This document shows positions 24,231 to 35,123 of a DNA stretch of 64,000 nucleotides, piece after piece; within the stretch, counting starts at the first letter, position 1; every line of letters starts with the position of its first letter. The DNA is from Symsagittifera roscoffensis (Eukaryota > Xenacoelomorpha > Acoela > Convolutidae). Where the stretch lies: assembly GCF_963678635.1 (NCBI RefSeq), contig NC_087065.1, forward strand, positions 9,378,267-9,442,266. The letters are read 5' to 3'. The position numbers and the translations under genes were made by a program. The notes under the pieces are model-generated. The model saw nothing but the letters and a program-made list of their open reading frames with translations, was not told the origin of the DNA and ran no database searches.

Positions 24231-24654
24231 CAGGGGCGGATCTAGAATTTTCTCGAGGGGAGGGGGGCTGATTTTCAAAAAATTTTCGAAATTTTTGTCG
24301 ACCTTTTTTTAGGTCGGCCAAATTGATTTTTCGAGCTCTCCCAGAGCACTGTTTTGTCCCTGTTTTGACCAAATTTTCTGCGGCGCAGGCATAATTTTGA
24401 AAAAAAAACAGGCCAAAAAAAGGCGTTTGTAGGCACTTTTTGGAAAATTTTGACCAAAAAATCGCGTTTTTTCGGCGCGCTCCCTCCTCATATTTAGTAT
24501 ATATTGGCGCCATAGGCGCCTTTAGAACATTTTTAGGGTCCATCACCAAAAATGGATATTGGAAAATAGTACAAAGGGGAGACCTTTTGGGTCGGCACGG
24601 GGTCGAATTCCTGAGGGGGAGAGCGTCCGCCCCCCCTCCCTAAATCCGCCCCTG
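24231..24654 (+). mobile_element. hAT-type MITE, complete, with 8-bp target duplication (copy A)
   Basis: Terminal inverted repeats CAGGGGCGGATCTAG and CTAAATCCGCCCCTG bound 424 bp. The 8 bases before (CCGCGAAC, 24223-24230) are repeated immediately after (24655-24662). An 8-bp duplication and CAGGG-type ends are the signature of the hAT superfamily (P elements also make 8 bp, so this is an inference). It encodes nothing; a related transposase elsewhere must have moved it. This is the reference copy for the many fragments in the window. Confidence 0.9.
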
Positions 24655-25872
24655 CCGCGAACACTGCGCCTTTCGCGGCAGTTTTGTTTTTTCTTCGCAA
24701 AAATTTAAAAAAATTTTTCTCAAAAGCTTTGAAAAAAATCTCCACCTTGAGAAATTCTGGATCCGCGCCTGGCGAGAATAAGTGCTTTTCTCTCTATTGA
24801 AGTGTCCTTGAAAGTGGTAATGATAGAAGGATTGATTGAGAGTTCGAGCCGAATTCCTAGAAATCTGATTGATCGATCATACGTCTGCTATCGATAAGAC
24901 TCCATTCAGACTGATTGACAGTCGATTAAAACACGTCAGTCTTTGTTAATGTTGCTTTAAGTACCGCTCAGAATAACCACCGCTGATTAAATTTAACCAC
25001 CTCTTATCAAAATTAGCCACTTTTGATCAAATTTATTCCTACTTTTGATCAAATTTATCCTCAGTTTGACAATGCTAGTTGAATGGGTTTTGAAGCAGAT
25101 TATTACCAATAATTACTTCCATTTTTTGAAAATCTTTTCTTTTTGCTAAAAACGGGTTTTTATTAGAATTAGAAGTAAAAAATGGATTTTGTGCTCAAAT
25201 TTAATCCGGTTTTTACTGAAAACGTCATTTGTTTTCTCAATATAAAATGAACTCCATTTTTTCTTCTTTTTTTATTCAACCAATAATCAATGTTTGTTTT
25301 ACTGTTTTCTTGCTTTGAAAATTTTAGTTAGAAAGCGTTTTTTTAACTTGAAGATAGACAGTTATGTACACTAATATCACTGTAGTCTTACCAATTTAGT
25401 CTATCTGTTTAATTCTTGTCAATAAAAAACGCGTGTTTGATTTTGTCTGTTTTCTGTCATAGTTTTTGAAAAGCGAGAAAAGTAAGGAGAGCAACTTTTA
25501 TTAAACTTTGCGATTTATAAACAACAACATCGAATATCTCAAAACAAATCAACTAAGAAGCTGATATTTTTCAACTCTCTCTGCGTAAAAAATCGATCGA
25601 CTTCTATCGTACTGAAGAATTTGTAACACACAACTACTTATTATTAAAGTTTAATTTGTGGCGGTCTTTTGGTTCCAAATGAAGTTATGCAAACCGCTCT
25701 TAACTTCTAGCAGTCTTTTGTTGTGAGCTCGAAAAACAACCATCACCCGCCATCATCTCAATTTAATCGGCACATCATCAAAATAATCGTAACGAACTGT
25801 AAATAGTGTAGCACTCAAATTAGATTAAGAATACCAGCGTGCCAAACAGAACTCATAGAACTCAAAGTTAAG

Positions 25873-25879
25873 TATAAAG
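25873..25879 (+). promoter_or_regulatory. Possible TATA box of the duplicated candidate exon (copy A)
   Basis: TATAAAG, about 220 bp upstream of the candidate ATG at 26092, followed by unusually GC-balanced, strictly conserved DNA. Counterpart at 31826-31832. Weak on its own. Confidence 0.25.
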
Positions 25880-26091
25880 AGTCGAGTGTTCCGACGGCTG
25901 TTATGCTCCGAACATGCGGAAGACTCAAAAATGATACATTTATTGACCGGAAAAATCCAGTCGGGACTCCCGAAACTCAGACGAACGTCTATTGATTTTC
26001 GGCGGAACTAAATCGAGTTTTTGTTTACTTATTGTTGTGTGATTAAAGCCGCGATTGGAGGCCAACAAGAATAGCGAGTGATTCCGGGGAT

Positions 26092-26173
26092 ATGGAATCC
26101 GGGATCGAATCTTCCGTGTTTCAAAATCTATCAGAATTGTCATCTACTGTGTCATCTCTCGCCTATCAAAATG
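26092..26173 (+). CDS. Candidate first coding exon, serine-rich (copy A)
   Basis: ATG at 26092 opens 27 codons (MESGIESSVFQNLSELSS, then TVSSLAYQN) ending at an excellent splice donor, AATG|GTAAGC, with one base left over (phase 1). The surrounding 400 bp are GC-balanced, unlike the AT-rich neighbourhood, and are identical in both duplicate copies. No family is recognised, and I found no matching downstream exon in this window. The next DNA downstream is MITE and LTR sequence. It may be the start of a real gene whose remaining exons are far away or lost, or a chance exon-like sequence. Confidence 0.35.
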
Positions 26174-26287
26174 GTAAGCGAATTATATAAGCTGTTTTTA
26201 TACCAATTTGCTGTCCTTAAAGAATAAATACTATGATGAAATAGGCGCTTGCAGCATAGACGCTTGTCTGTTATAGTGTTTTATATA

Positions 26288-26590
26288 GGTGGCGAGGGGG
26301 GCTTTCAAATAAATTGCTTTAAAAAAATTTTGATGGCTTTTCTAGGTCGACCAAATTAATTTCCCAAGCTCTTTTGCCAAGCTCTCATATTTTGTCAAAA
26401 AAACAGGCCAAAAAGAGTTTGGGTCCTTTTTGAAAGACTTTGACGCAAATTTTTTTTCGGCGCGAGCACTACCTCAAAATTAGTAAACATTGGCGCAAAA
26501 GACCCCTTTGGAAAAATTTTAAGTTCGGTTGGTCGAAAATGGATATTGTGAGAGGGTCAAAATCTCGTCGCCTCCCAGATTCGCCCAGGA
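26288..26590 (+). mobile_element. Diverged hAT-type MITE (copy A)
   Basis: GGTGGCGAGGGGGGCTTTC start, CTAGGTCGACCAAATTAATTT, CGGCGCGAGCACTACCTCAA, GGTCGAAAATGGATATTGTG and a TCCCAGATTCGCCCAGG end keep the family order. The 187-codon open frame running through this and the LTR is a by-product of repeat sequence, not a gene. Duplicate at 32241-32543. Confidence 0.6.
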
Positions 26591-26828
26591 TAGAAAAGTT
26601 AGGCGCATATTTACTGAAAACCACATACTTACTCATTAAAAGATTTTTTTTTCAATTTATGTGCGACAAAGTTTTCCGGTTAACACATCTTTCTTATGAT
26701 GAAAATATTGTATTTGTACATCATTGCTCCCCCCACTCTCTAAAAATGGGAAGGAACTATAGCGAAGGTGGATTTTTTCAGCTCATCATGACTCGCTCAA
26801 TGAAAGTCATAGCGAAGTTTAGCACATA

Positions 26829-27238
26829 TGAGTTAGGACCGAGTTGGTTAACTCATAGAGTAATTTCGGATAGGGTACACCGTCTGCTCGTCACGCTATC
26901 TTATTTTCGGCCGGATAGATTCGTGCAACTTCTTAGTCTAATACCGATCCTAATCTTACTCTTATACTATCTAGTCTCAGGTTGTTTAACTAGTCTCTGC
27001 TAGGCTCAATAGATCTAGGGTATACTGGTTTATTGCGGCTGCTGAAGTGCTCGGGAGAGTCCAACTAATTTCTAAGTTAAATTCAAATCTCTCTGGTGCT
27101 GAAATTACAAGTAACTTCAGCACTTACAAATAAGTGGGTTGTTAGTTAGATGGATCATGATTGGTTAATATTAAATACTTTACATTGGTAAAACATTTAA
27201 TTTATCCAATCATAAAATATAGTTTAGATCAGGTTCCA
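26829..27238 (-). mobile_element. 410-bp LTR at the end of copy A (no internal region)
   Basis: TG...CA-bounded and the same length as the LTRs at 32782 and 35124. It differs from them by three bases near its right end (for example AAACATTTAA here, AAATATCTAA there). It has the same left flank as the LTR at 32782 (CACATA) because it lies in the duplication. Its right neighbour is the start of copy B, not the internal part of the element. Confidence 0.85.
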
Positions 27239-28079
27239 ACTTGATGAATCAGTTTATGAATACCAAATTCATAATCGAATCCAGCATTGAAGTTGACTTT
27301 TAAAAACCCTATTTATATTACTCAAAATATAAGTTTTTTTGGTTTTTTATTCGAGTTTTGTTATAATCCTGAAGGTGTTAATTCAAAAATGTCGTCGAAA
27401 TGAATAAAAGATTCTTTCACGCCGCTTTTAAGTAAAAGAAGTTTATTAGTTTGTCTTTATCATAGACAACCAAGCCCGCCTTAGGTCCAATTTTCACGTG
27501 GTTAGATATACCAATGTTTATTCGCCCTCAAACTGACCTTACGCCAATTATCCGAATTAGTTCAACTCGAATCTGCAAAACCTTGAGGGCAAACTTATGG
27601 CTCGCTGGCTGAAAACATAACAGCACGTATAGAAACCGGGAAAAGTTAAACTTCAGCAAGTATCAATAAACAACTAATCAAAACAAATTATCTGTCTCGG
27701 TAACAGGATTTATAAAGATATATAGATAGATTTTGCTTATTTGTCTCGCGCAAAACTTGCAATTAGCGGTGAGTGCTTTTTTTCATGTGAAACTGAGTCC
27801 ATTCAATTTCTGTTTGAAAAATTTTAGCAGTTGCTAAAGAAATTTCTTCTGCTTGAGCATAAACTGTGTTGTGATTATCTGTAGATTGTCTCTAATTTGT
27901 TTCATGAGCTGGTTTGCCTTTTCACAAAGTTTCCAATCCCAACACATAACTTTCTACCCTTCAGGTTTCTCAGTTTTACTAGCTAAGTTTTTTTGATAGA
28001 CCCGCACCAAATTTTCATGGGTAAAAATTTCATGGATTTTCTCTGTCTGAACTGTTGTATAGACAATAAATAGTAAGGA

Positions 28080-28695
28080 TAGCAGGTTACTGTGCAAGTG
28101 AAACAGAATGTTTCATCCGAAATCTTTTAAAAAATACAAACATTTTTTTTTTCAAATTGGTTTCGTTTTTTTTCTGCATGTTGTGATAAAAAGAGCTAAA
28201 CAAAAAAGTAGAATTAAGGCAGATTTGAGAGTCATGGTAAAATAGGTCAATTCGAAAACAGTTTTTGAAGAATAATGACTAGGAAAAAAAATTTTAACAA
28301 ATTTTGAAATTTGATTCCCAAAATTGCGCTAAAAAGCTCCAAAAACTACCTTCATTTGAGTGAAACCAAGTTTTACGGCCTAAATTAAGCTTAAATAAGC
28401 TATTCTAAGCATACACGGTCGCCTTGTTAGTTCAAAAGTAGTCGTCAAAAATTTCAAACCGGTTTTTCAGTCGTCAAAAATTTCAAACCGGTTTTTCTCG
28501 ACACTGTGAGAAAACTCTATTTTTTTTGTCGTTCGAATCACGACTGAAAGGGCTTTAAAATGATGTATTATTCGACTCATTGCGATGATTTTTTCTGGTA
28601 CCTGATTTTGTGTGGAAAACAAAAAAAAGAGAAAAAACTAAAACACACCTGAATACAAAGTTCCTCCCCATTTTCAATGGTCGGAGCAAAATTTT
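28080..28695 (+). repeat. Dispersed repeat T1, longest copy (in copy B)
   Basis: Runs from GGTTACTGTGCAAGTGAAAC through CGTTCGAATCACGACTGAAA to CATTTTCAATGGTCGGAGCA. Also found inverted in intron 1 of the receptor gene (37385-37700), deleted at 22490-22700 and as a fragment near 4140-4320. It contains a 30-bp direct repeat (two GTCGTCAAAAATTTCAAACC starts at about 28441 and 28471). No coding sequence. Confidence 0.7.
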
Positions 28696-28833
28696 CCAAT
28701 TGAGGTCAGAGAATAACAAAAAAGTAATTTTTTCTAAAGACACATTTTTTTAGTTAACCAGCCAGAGGCCTAACCATAATGATTTAAGGTTAACTAAGCT
28801 ATCGCTATAGTAGCTCACCTTGTAAATTGCAGC

Positions 28834-28895
28834 GCACGTGCGATTTGAACCCGCAATCATTTGATTGCTGAGCACCATCGCCACAGATGCGCGAA
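28834..28895 (-). repeat. tRNA-like sequence, duplicate of 22838-22897
   Basis: Same tRNA-like D-arm and B box on the minus strand; one base change in the D-arm flank (ATCGCCACAG versus ATCACCACTG on the plus strand). Confidence 0.4.
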
Positions 28896-29006
28896 ATAAA
28901 ACAAGTTGAAAATAATTGGTTTAAATCAGTTAAATTTTTTTAACTGATAAATTACCAATATAATAAGGAGAGACTATCAAGAGAGACTATAAAATACCAA
29001 TAAAAT

Positions 29007-29323
29007 AAGGGGGCGGATCTAGGATTTTCTCGAAGGGGGGGCGAAATTTTTGAAAATTTTCTCGAACTTTTTTAGTCCGACCAAATTGATTTTCCATGCA
29101 CTCCTGTGCAAGTGTATGGGACGGAATATAAATGCCCAATTTTGACCAAAAATTTTAGGCCAAAAGCTTCTTTACAAAAGTTCATGGGTTGTTCGTTCTA
29201 AAATGGATGTCATAAAATAATACTAAAGGGGGGAACCCTCTGGTTGGTGAGGGGGTCGAATCCCTGAGAGGAGGCGGCCGTCCGTCCCATACACCCCACA
29301 ATCACGCCCAAAGCCCGCTCCTG
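29007..29323 (+). mobile_element. hAT-type MITE, subfamily 2 (copy B)
   Basis: Duplicate of 23006-23325, with small changes (shorter G run, ACGGAATATAAATG in place of ACGGACTATAAATG). Confidence 0.7.
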
Positions 29324-30226
29324 ATTATAATCAATTATTATCCATGAAACTCCAGTGATGTGATCACTTAATTTCTTTGTTTAGGTTTTACTGCTGAAAT
29401 TTTTCAAGCTGCTGAAAATATCGAAAAATATCATCTTTGAAAAAATGTGTTTGCTGCTTATCAACACTCTGCTGGCCAATCTTTCCCGACTAAAAGGCTC
29501 TCAAATTATGGTAAAAATGTAAATGATATACAATGAATGCATAATTAAAAAGTAATCGTAATTCTATCTGTCCCTTGAAAATAAATGCTTATCATTATTC
29601 TTAGGGTTTCTTTTTTTTTACAAAAGAACCAATCATCGACAGTTTATTGTTCCACAAAAAATCTATACCACTTGCAGTGATTTGATTTATAAAAACAGGT
29701 TTCCTCGCTTCTGTGCTTCAGCCTTTCGGCCCATCTATGGTAACAGAGTGTCTCTAATTTAAGTGTATCGGTAAGTTCTCTACTTAGAAAGTTTAGCTTT
29801 GGTATTAGAATTTGATCGTTGAATTAGGGGGCTGGGCGTGGTCAGCAAAACCGGGCGTAGCGTTAGTGGTACAATAAGCCGACCCAGAAATAACTCGAAA
29901 ATGAATTGAGTCAAGCTAATTGCTCTCAAAAGTTTGATATTAATTCAATTTTGTTTGTAGTACCGGATTTTGGCGACAAAAATATTTCACGAACCAAAAC
30001 GCACCCTAAAACAAAATGCTCCCCGCGTTTTTTTAAAAAGTTTTATTGCGACTAATTTTCAAAAACACGAACACTATTTCACGTTTCTGACAAAGCTAAG
30101 TAACACAAGTTAGAAAAAAGTTGCACACATATAGTACCTAAGTAACTTTCCTGAAAGAATAATCATGCAAGTTTATTTTTATTAAAAGGGGGTATAACCC
30201 CAAAGACCCCAATTGTTTCCGCGAAC

Positions 30227-30612
30227 CAGGGGCGGATCTAGAATTTTCTCGAGGGGAGGGGGGCGGATTTTCAAAAAATTTTCGAAATTTTTGTCGACCT
30301 TTTTTTTAGGTCGGCCAAATTGATTTTTCGAGCTCTCCCAGAGCACTGTTTTGTCCCTGTTTTGACCAAATTTTCTGCGGCGCAGGCATAATTTTGAAAA
30401 AAAAACAGGCCAAAAAAATCGCGTTTTTTCGGCGCGCTCCCTCCTCATATTTAGTATATATTGGCGCCATAGGCGCCTTTAGAACATTTTTAGGGTCCAT
30501 CACCAAAAATGGATATTGGAAAATAGTACAAAGGGGGGACCTTTTGGGTCGGCAGGGGGTCGAATTCCTGAGGGGGAGAGCGTCCCCCCCCCCCTCCCTA
30601 AATCCGCCCCTG
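30227..30612 (+). mobile_element. hAT-type MITE (copy B), internally deleted
   Basis: Same termini and same CCGCGAAC target duplication (30219-30226 and 30613-30620) as 24231-24654, but about 40 bp in the middle are missing, between CAGGCCAAAAAA and ATCGCGTTTTTTC. The shared target site shows insertion preceded the segmental duplication. Confidence 0.9.
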
Positions 30613-31825
30613 CCGCGAACACTGCGCCTTTCGCGGCAGTTTTGTTTTTTCTTCGCAAGAATTTTAAAAAATTTTTCTCAAAAGCTTTGAAAAAAATCTC
30701 CACCTTGAGAAATTCTGGATCCGCGCCTGGCGAGAATAAGTGCGTTTCTCTCTATTGAAGTGTCCTTGAAAGTGGTAATGATAGAAGGATTGATTGAGTT
30801 CGAGCCGAATTCCTAGAAACCTGATTGATCGATCATGCGTCTGCTATCGATAAGACTCCATTCAGACTGATTGACAGTCGATTAAAACACGTCAGTCTTT
30901 GTTAATATTGCTTTAAGTACCGCTCAGAATAACCACCGCTGATTAAACTTAACCACCTCTTATCAAAATTAGCCACTTTTGATCAAATTTATTCCTACTT
31001 TTGATCAAATTTATCCTCAGTTTGACAATGCTAGTTGAATGGGTTTTGAAGCAGATTATTACCAATAATTACTTCCATTTTTTGAAAATATTTTTTTTTG
31101 CTAAAAACGGGTTTTTATTAGAATTAGAAGTAAAAATGGATTTTGTGCTCAAATTTAATCCGGTTTTTACTGAAAACGTCATTTGTTTTCTCAATATAAA
31201 ATGAACTCCATTTTTTCTTCTTTTTTTATTCAACCAATAATCAATGTTTGTTTTACTGTTTTCTTGCTTTGAAAATTTTAGTTACAAAGCGTTTTTTAAC
31301 TTGAAGATAGACAGTTATGTACACTAATATCACTGTAGTCTTACCAATTTAGTCTATCTGTTTAATTCTTGTCAATAAAAAACGCGTGTTTGATTTTGTC
31401 TGTTTTCTGTCATAGTTTTTGAAAAGCGAGAATAGTAAGGAGAGCAATTTTTATTAACCTTTGCGATTTATAAACAACAACATCGAATATCTCAAAACAA
31501 ATCAACTAAGAAGCTGATATTTTTCAACTCTCTCTGCGTAAAAAATCGATCGACTTCTATCGTACTGAAGAATTTGTAACACAGAATTACTTATTATTGA
31601 AGTTTAATTTGTGGCGGTCTTTTGGTTCCAAATGAAGTTATGCAAACCGCTCTTAACTTCTAGCAGTCTTTTGTTGTGAGCTCGAAAAACAACCATCACA
31701 CGCCATCATCTCAATTTAATCGGCACATCATCAAAATAATCGTAACGAACTGTAAATAGTGTAGCACTCAAATTAGATTAAGAATACCAGCGTGCCAAAC
31801 AGAACTCATAGAACTCAAAGTTAAG

Positions 31826-31832
31826 TATAAAG
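31826..31832 (+). promoter_or_regulatory. Possible TATA box of the duplicated candidate exon (copy B)
   Basis: TATAAAG at the position equivalent to 25873. Same caveat. Confidence 0.25.
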
Positions 31833-32044
31833 AGTCGAGTGTTCCGACGGCTGTTATGCTCCGAACATGCGGAAGACTCAAAAATGATACATTTATTGAC
31901 CGGAAAAATCCAGTCGGGACTCCCGAAACTCAGACGAACGTCTATTGATTTTCGGCGGAACTAAATCGAGTTTTTGTTTACTTATTGTTGTGTGATTAAA
32001 GCCGCGATTGGAGGCCAACAAGAATAGCGAGTGATTCCGGGGAT

Positions 32045-32126
32045 ATGGAATCCGGGATCGAATCTTCCGTGTTTCAAAATCTATCAGAATTGTCATCTAC
32101 TGTGTCATCTCTCGCCTATCAAAATG
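32045..32126 (+). CDS. Candidate first coding exon, serine-rich (copy B)
   Basis: Identical to 26092-26173, including ATG and GTAAGC donor at 32127. No further exon was identified between here and the receptor gene at 36.9 kb. Function unknown. Confidence 0.35.
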
Positions 32127-32240
32127 GTAAGCGAATTATATAAGCTGTTTTTATACCAATTTGCTGTCCTTAAAGAATAAATACTATGATGAAATAGGCG
32201 CTTGCAGCATAGACGCTTGTCTGTTATAGTGTTTTATATA

Positions 32241-32543
32241 GGTGGCGAGGGGGGCTTTCAAATAAATTGCTTTAAAAAAATTTTGATGGCTTTTCTAGGT
32301 CGACCAAATTAATTTCCCAAGCTCTTTTGCCAAGCTCTCATATTTTGTCAAAAAAACAGGCCAAAAAGAGTTTGGGTCCTTTTTGAAAGACTTTGACGCA
32401 AATTTTTTTTCGGCGCGAGCACTACCTCAAAATTAGTAAACATTGGCGCAAAAGACCCCTTTGGAAAAATTTTAAGTTCGGTTGGTCGAAAATGGATATT
32501 GTGAGAGGGTCAAAATCTCGTCGCCTCCCAGATTCGCCCAGGA
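32241..32543 (+). mobile_element. Diverged hAT-type MITE (copy B)
   Basis: Duplicate of 26288-26590, essentially identical. Confidence 0.6.
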
Positions 32544-32781
32544 TAGAAAAGTTAGGCGCATATTTACTGAAAACCACATACTTACTCATTAAAAGATTTT
32601 TTTTTCAATTTATGTGCGACAAAGTTTTCCGGTTAACACATCTTTCTTATGATGAAAATATTGTATTTGTACATCATTGCTCCCCCCACTCTCTAAAAAT
32701 GGGAAGGAACTATAGCGAAGGTGGATTTTTTCAGCTCATCATGACTCGCTCAATGAAAGTCATAGCGAAGCTTAGCACATA

Positions 32782-33191
32782 TGAGTTAGGACCGAGTTGG
32801 TTAACTCATAGAGTAATTTCGGATAGGGTACACCGTCTGCTCGTCACGCTATCTTATTTTCGGCCGGATAGATTCGTGCAACTTCTTAGTCTAATACCGA
32901 TCCTAATCTTACTCTTATACTATCTAGTCTCAGGTTGTTTAACTAGTCTCTGCTAGGCTCAATAGATCTAGGGTATACTGGTTTATTGCGGCTGCTGAAG
33001 TGCTCGGGAGAGTCCAACTAATTTCTAAGTTAAATTCAAATCTCTCTGGTGCTGAAATTACAAGTAACTTCAGCACTTACAAATAAGTGGGTTGTTAGTT
33101 AGATGGATCATGATTGGTTAATATTAAATACTTTACATTGGTAAAATATCTAATTTATCCAATCATAAAATGTAGTTTAGATCAGGTTCCA
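32782..33191 (-). mobile_element. 3' LTR of the non-autonomous element (also end of copy B)
   Basis: Downstream LTR in element orientation; identical to 35124-35533. It is also the terminal 410 bp of segmental copy B. Confidence 0.85.
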
Positions 33192-34800
33192 CCCATCCGG
33201 GTTTTACAGAGTTTTTTTTAGAATAGTTCTTCTGCAATTTGAAGGATGGATGATGGACGTTTGTTTTTTTGGCGAACATCATTTTCTTCCGTTTCCTCTT
33301 TGTTAAAGAAGTTCCAGGAAGCTGGAGTTAGAGACATAAGACGTTGTGTCTTCTAGTGACAACGACTAAGTCTTTGCAACAAACTCAAATCTGATTTCAG
33401 AATGGTTGGCTATGTCAGGTTTTTCTGTTCTGCGTGGAGAACTTCTTTTGTGTCTGATCTAATTTGGGAATGGCGTGGAGATTGTGCGTGGAGGGGATGC
33501 CTGGTTACTCGGATCTGTACGTATACTTGAACATCGAGGTGGTCATTGGTCTAGTTCAATGAAGTCCTTTTCTGCGAAGTCAAGTCGTACTCTAAATCCT
33601 TTGAGTGGTGATTGTGAGTGGCATATCGATTGTGGTTGGTCATTCTCTCTCGAGTGTAGTGGGGTTGTTTTGTCTTTAGATGTTCGTCCTTGGTGTTGTA
33701 TTCTGATCTATGTATTGCATAATGTAATTTACATTTTATAAAACATTTATTAGTTTAATATTTTTTAATTATGATTTCAGTTAGTTGTTTTCACAAAAGC
33801 TTTTTGTTTTAGTTCGGTTATTTTGAAGAGTTACTCACACTTGAGTAGCTCTTATTAAAAATAGAGGTGTGGTCACAAAGCGTGGATGTAGCGCGGTGGG
33901 TTAGGCCGGCTATAGAGCATGCTCAGGACGTCCTTCCTGGTGGGTTAGGCCAGGAGTGGGAGTATGATTTCATGCGGTTTTTATGAGGGGTCCTGTTATG
34001 TGACAACGTTTTATGTTGGGTTTGTTGTGGTTTTTCTTATGTCTTGTTGGTTATGTCCTTTTTCTAAAAAGCAAATTGTTCGTGGTATGGGTTTGTCTTT
34101 CGACTTTTTTGTGTTTTATTATTTCTTTCTTAGACTTTATAATAGTCTTCAAAAGAATAAATTATCCAGTTTTAAACTGGGTTAATCCGGTTTGGGTACC
34201 GTTGGTTTCCTTTTCTTAGTCATGCTGTTATTCTATGATTTGTGGTATTTAGTAAGCTGCGTTGGTTAGTTTTGTTTAAAAATTTCTATTAGTCTTAGGT
34301 CTTTAGAAAGGGTTGGGTAGTGAATCGACGTTTGAGGTCGTTAGACACTAATTAAGTGGATGGGGGAGAACAAAGTTGTTCTGTTTGATCCAAGGATAAG
34401 CCTTGGTGATCAAATTTAAAATTTAATTAAGTAGAAAATTATTTAAGATCCAAGGATAAGCCTTGATGATCTGGTTTTAAAATTAAGTGAATTTAAGTTT
34501 TAATAAAATTTTAAACGGTGTAAAGGAAAGATTTAGTGTTTTGATGATATTAGTGGGTTTATAATTGCTGTTATGTTTTAGATGATGGAGCTGGAACAAC
34601 AGGATGATTTATGATTACTAACCATTTATTGTCATGCTACTAATTTTTATTTTTATTTTTCAATAAATATTTTTCAAACATGTTTTGTATATTACTGCAG
34701 AGTTTTAGGAAAACGATCTTAGATCTTTTTATCAATCGTTATTGTATATTAATAATTTTGTTTAGCGCCTGAAATGATTTTGAAGATTAACTTCAAGGTT

Positions 34801-35034
34801 TTATGTTTGCAAATGAAAATCTAAATTCATTGCTAGTAGTATTCTAAATATAAAAGTTTGTTCTGGTTTTTGCCTAACTATCATATAGCTATATGGCAAG
34901 TTTCTACTTTGTCGTATGTCGTCTCTGGTTCGAGGTCTTCTTCCAATTCCGGGTAGTTCTGTTATGGTTCGGAATATTGGCTCTGATCTATTGAGTCGTA
35001 GAGACATTTCGATTAAATTATTGTCGTATAACAT
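34801..35034 (-). other. Short open frame near the 5' end of the non-autonomous element
   Basis: 77 codons starting about 90 bp inside the primer-binding site, where gag would begin in an autonomous element. It contains an arginine-rich stretch (PGIGRRPRTRDDIRQSRN). No recognisable gag domain or zinc knuckle; it could be a leftover gag start or chance. Confidence 0.25.
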
Positions 35035-35123
35035 TTTTTTTAAATGTTTTTGTCTAATTTCTAATCTATTTTGGTTAATTCTAAGCTATTAAGGTCTTGT
35101 TCGAGACTTATGGTCGCACCAGA

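Larger units (their letters stand above)
21660..27238 (+). repeat. Segmental duplication, copy A (5579 bp)
   Basis: Starts ACTTGATGAATCAGTTTATG and ends with a 410-bp LTR finishing GATCAGGTTCCA. The same sequence begins again at 27239. The copies are collinear with scattered substitutions and small indels. The largest difference is about 410 bp present only in copy B (about 28142-28551). From about 25750 to the LTR the copies are nearly identical, clearly closer than the first 4 kb. Confidence 0.93.
27239..33191 (+). repeat. Segmental duplication, copy B (5953 bp)
   Basis: Head-to-tail partner of copy A. Left junction at 27238/27239 joins the outer end of the LTR (GGTTCCA) directly to ACTTGATG. 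Here the LTR continues into the internal part of an LTR element; in copy A it does not. Confidence 0.93.

Noticed and set aside
24142-24549. 135-codon minus-strand frame
   Set aside because: It lies wholly within a hAT-type MITE; relatives of the element do not keep it.
26440-27003. 187-codon plus-strand frame, duplicated at 32393-32956
   Set aside because: It spans a MITE remnant and the antisense of an LTR, has no known domain, and its conservation is explained by the recent duplication.
33475-33741. 88-codon plus-strand frame between the LTRs
   Set aside because: It is antisense to the element's own orientation, has no recognisable domain, and its composition follows the G+T bias of the interior.
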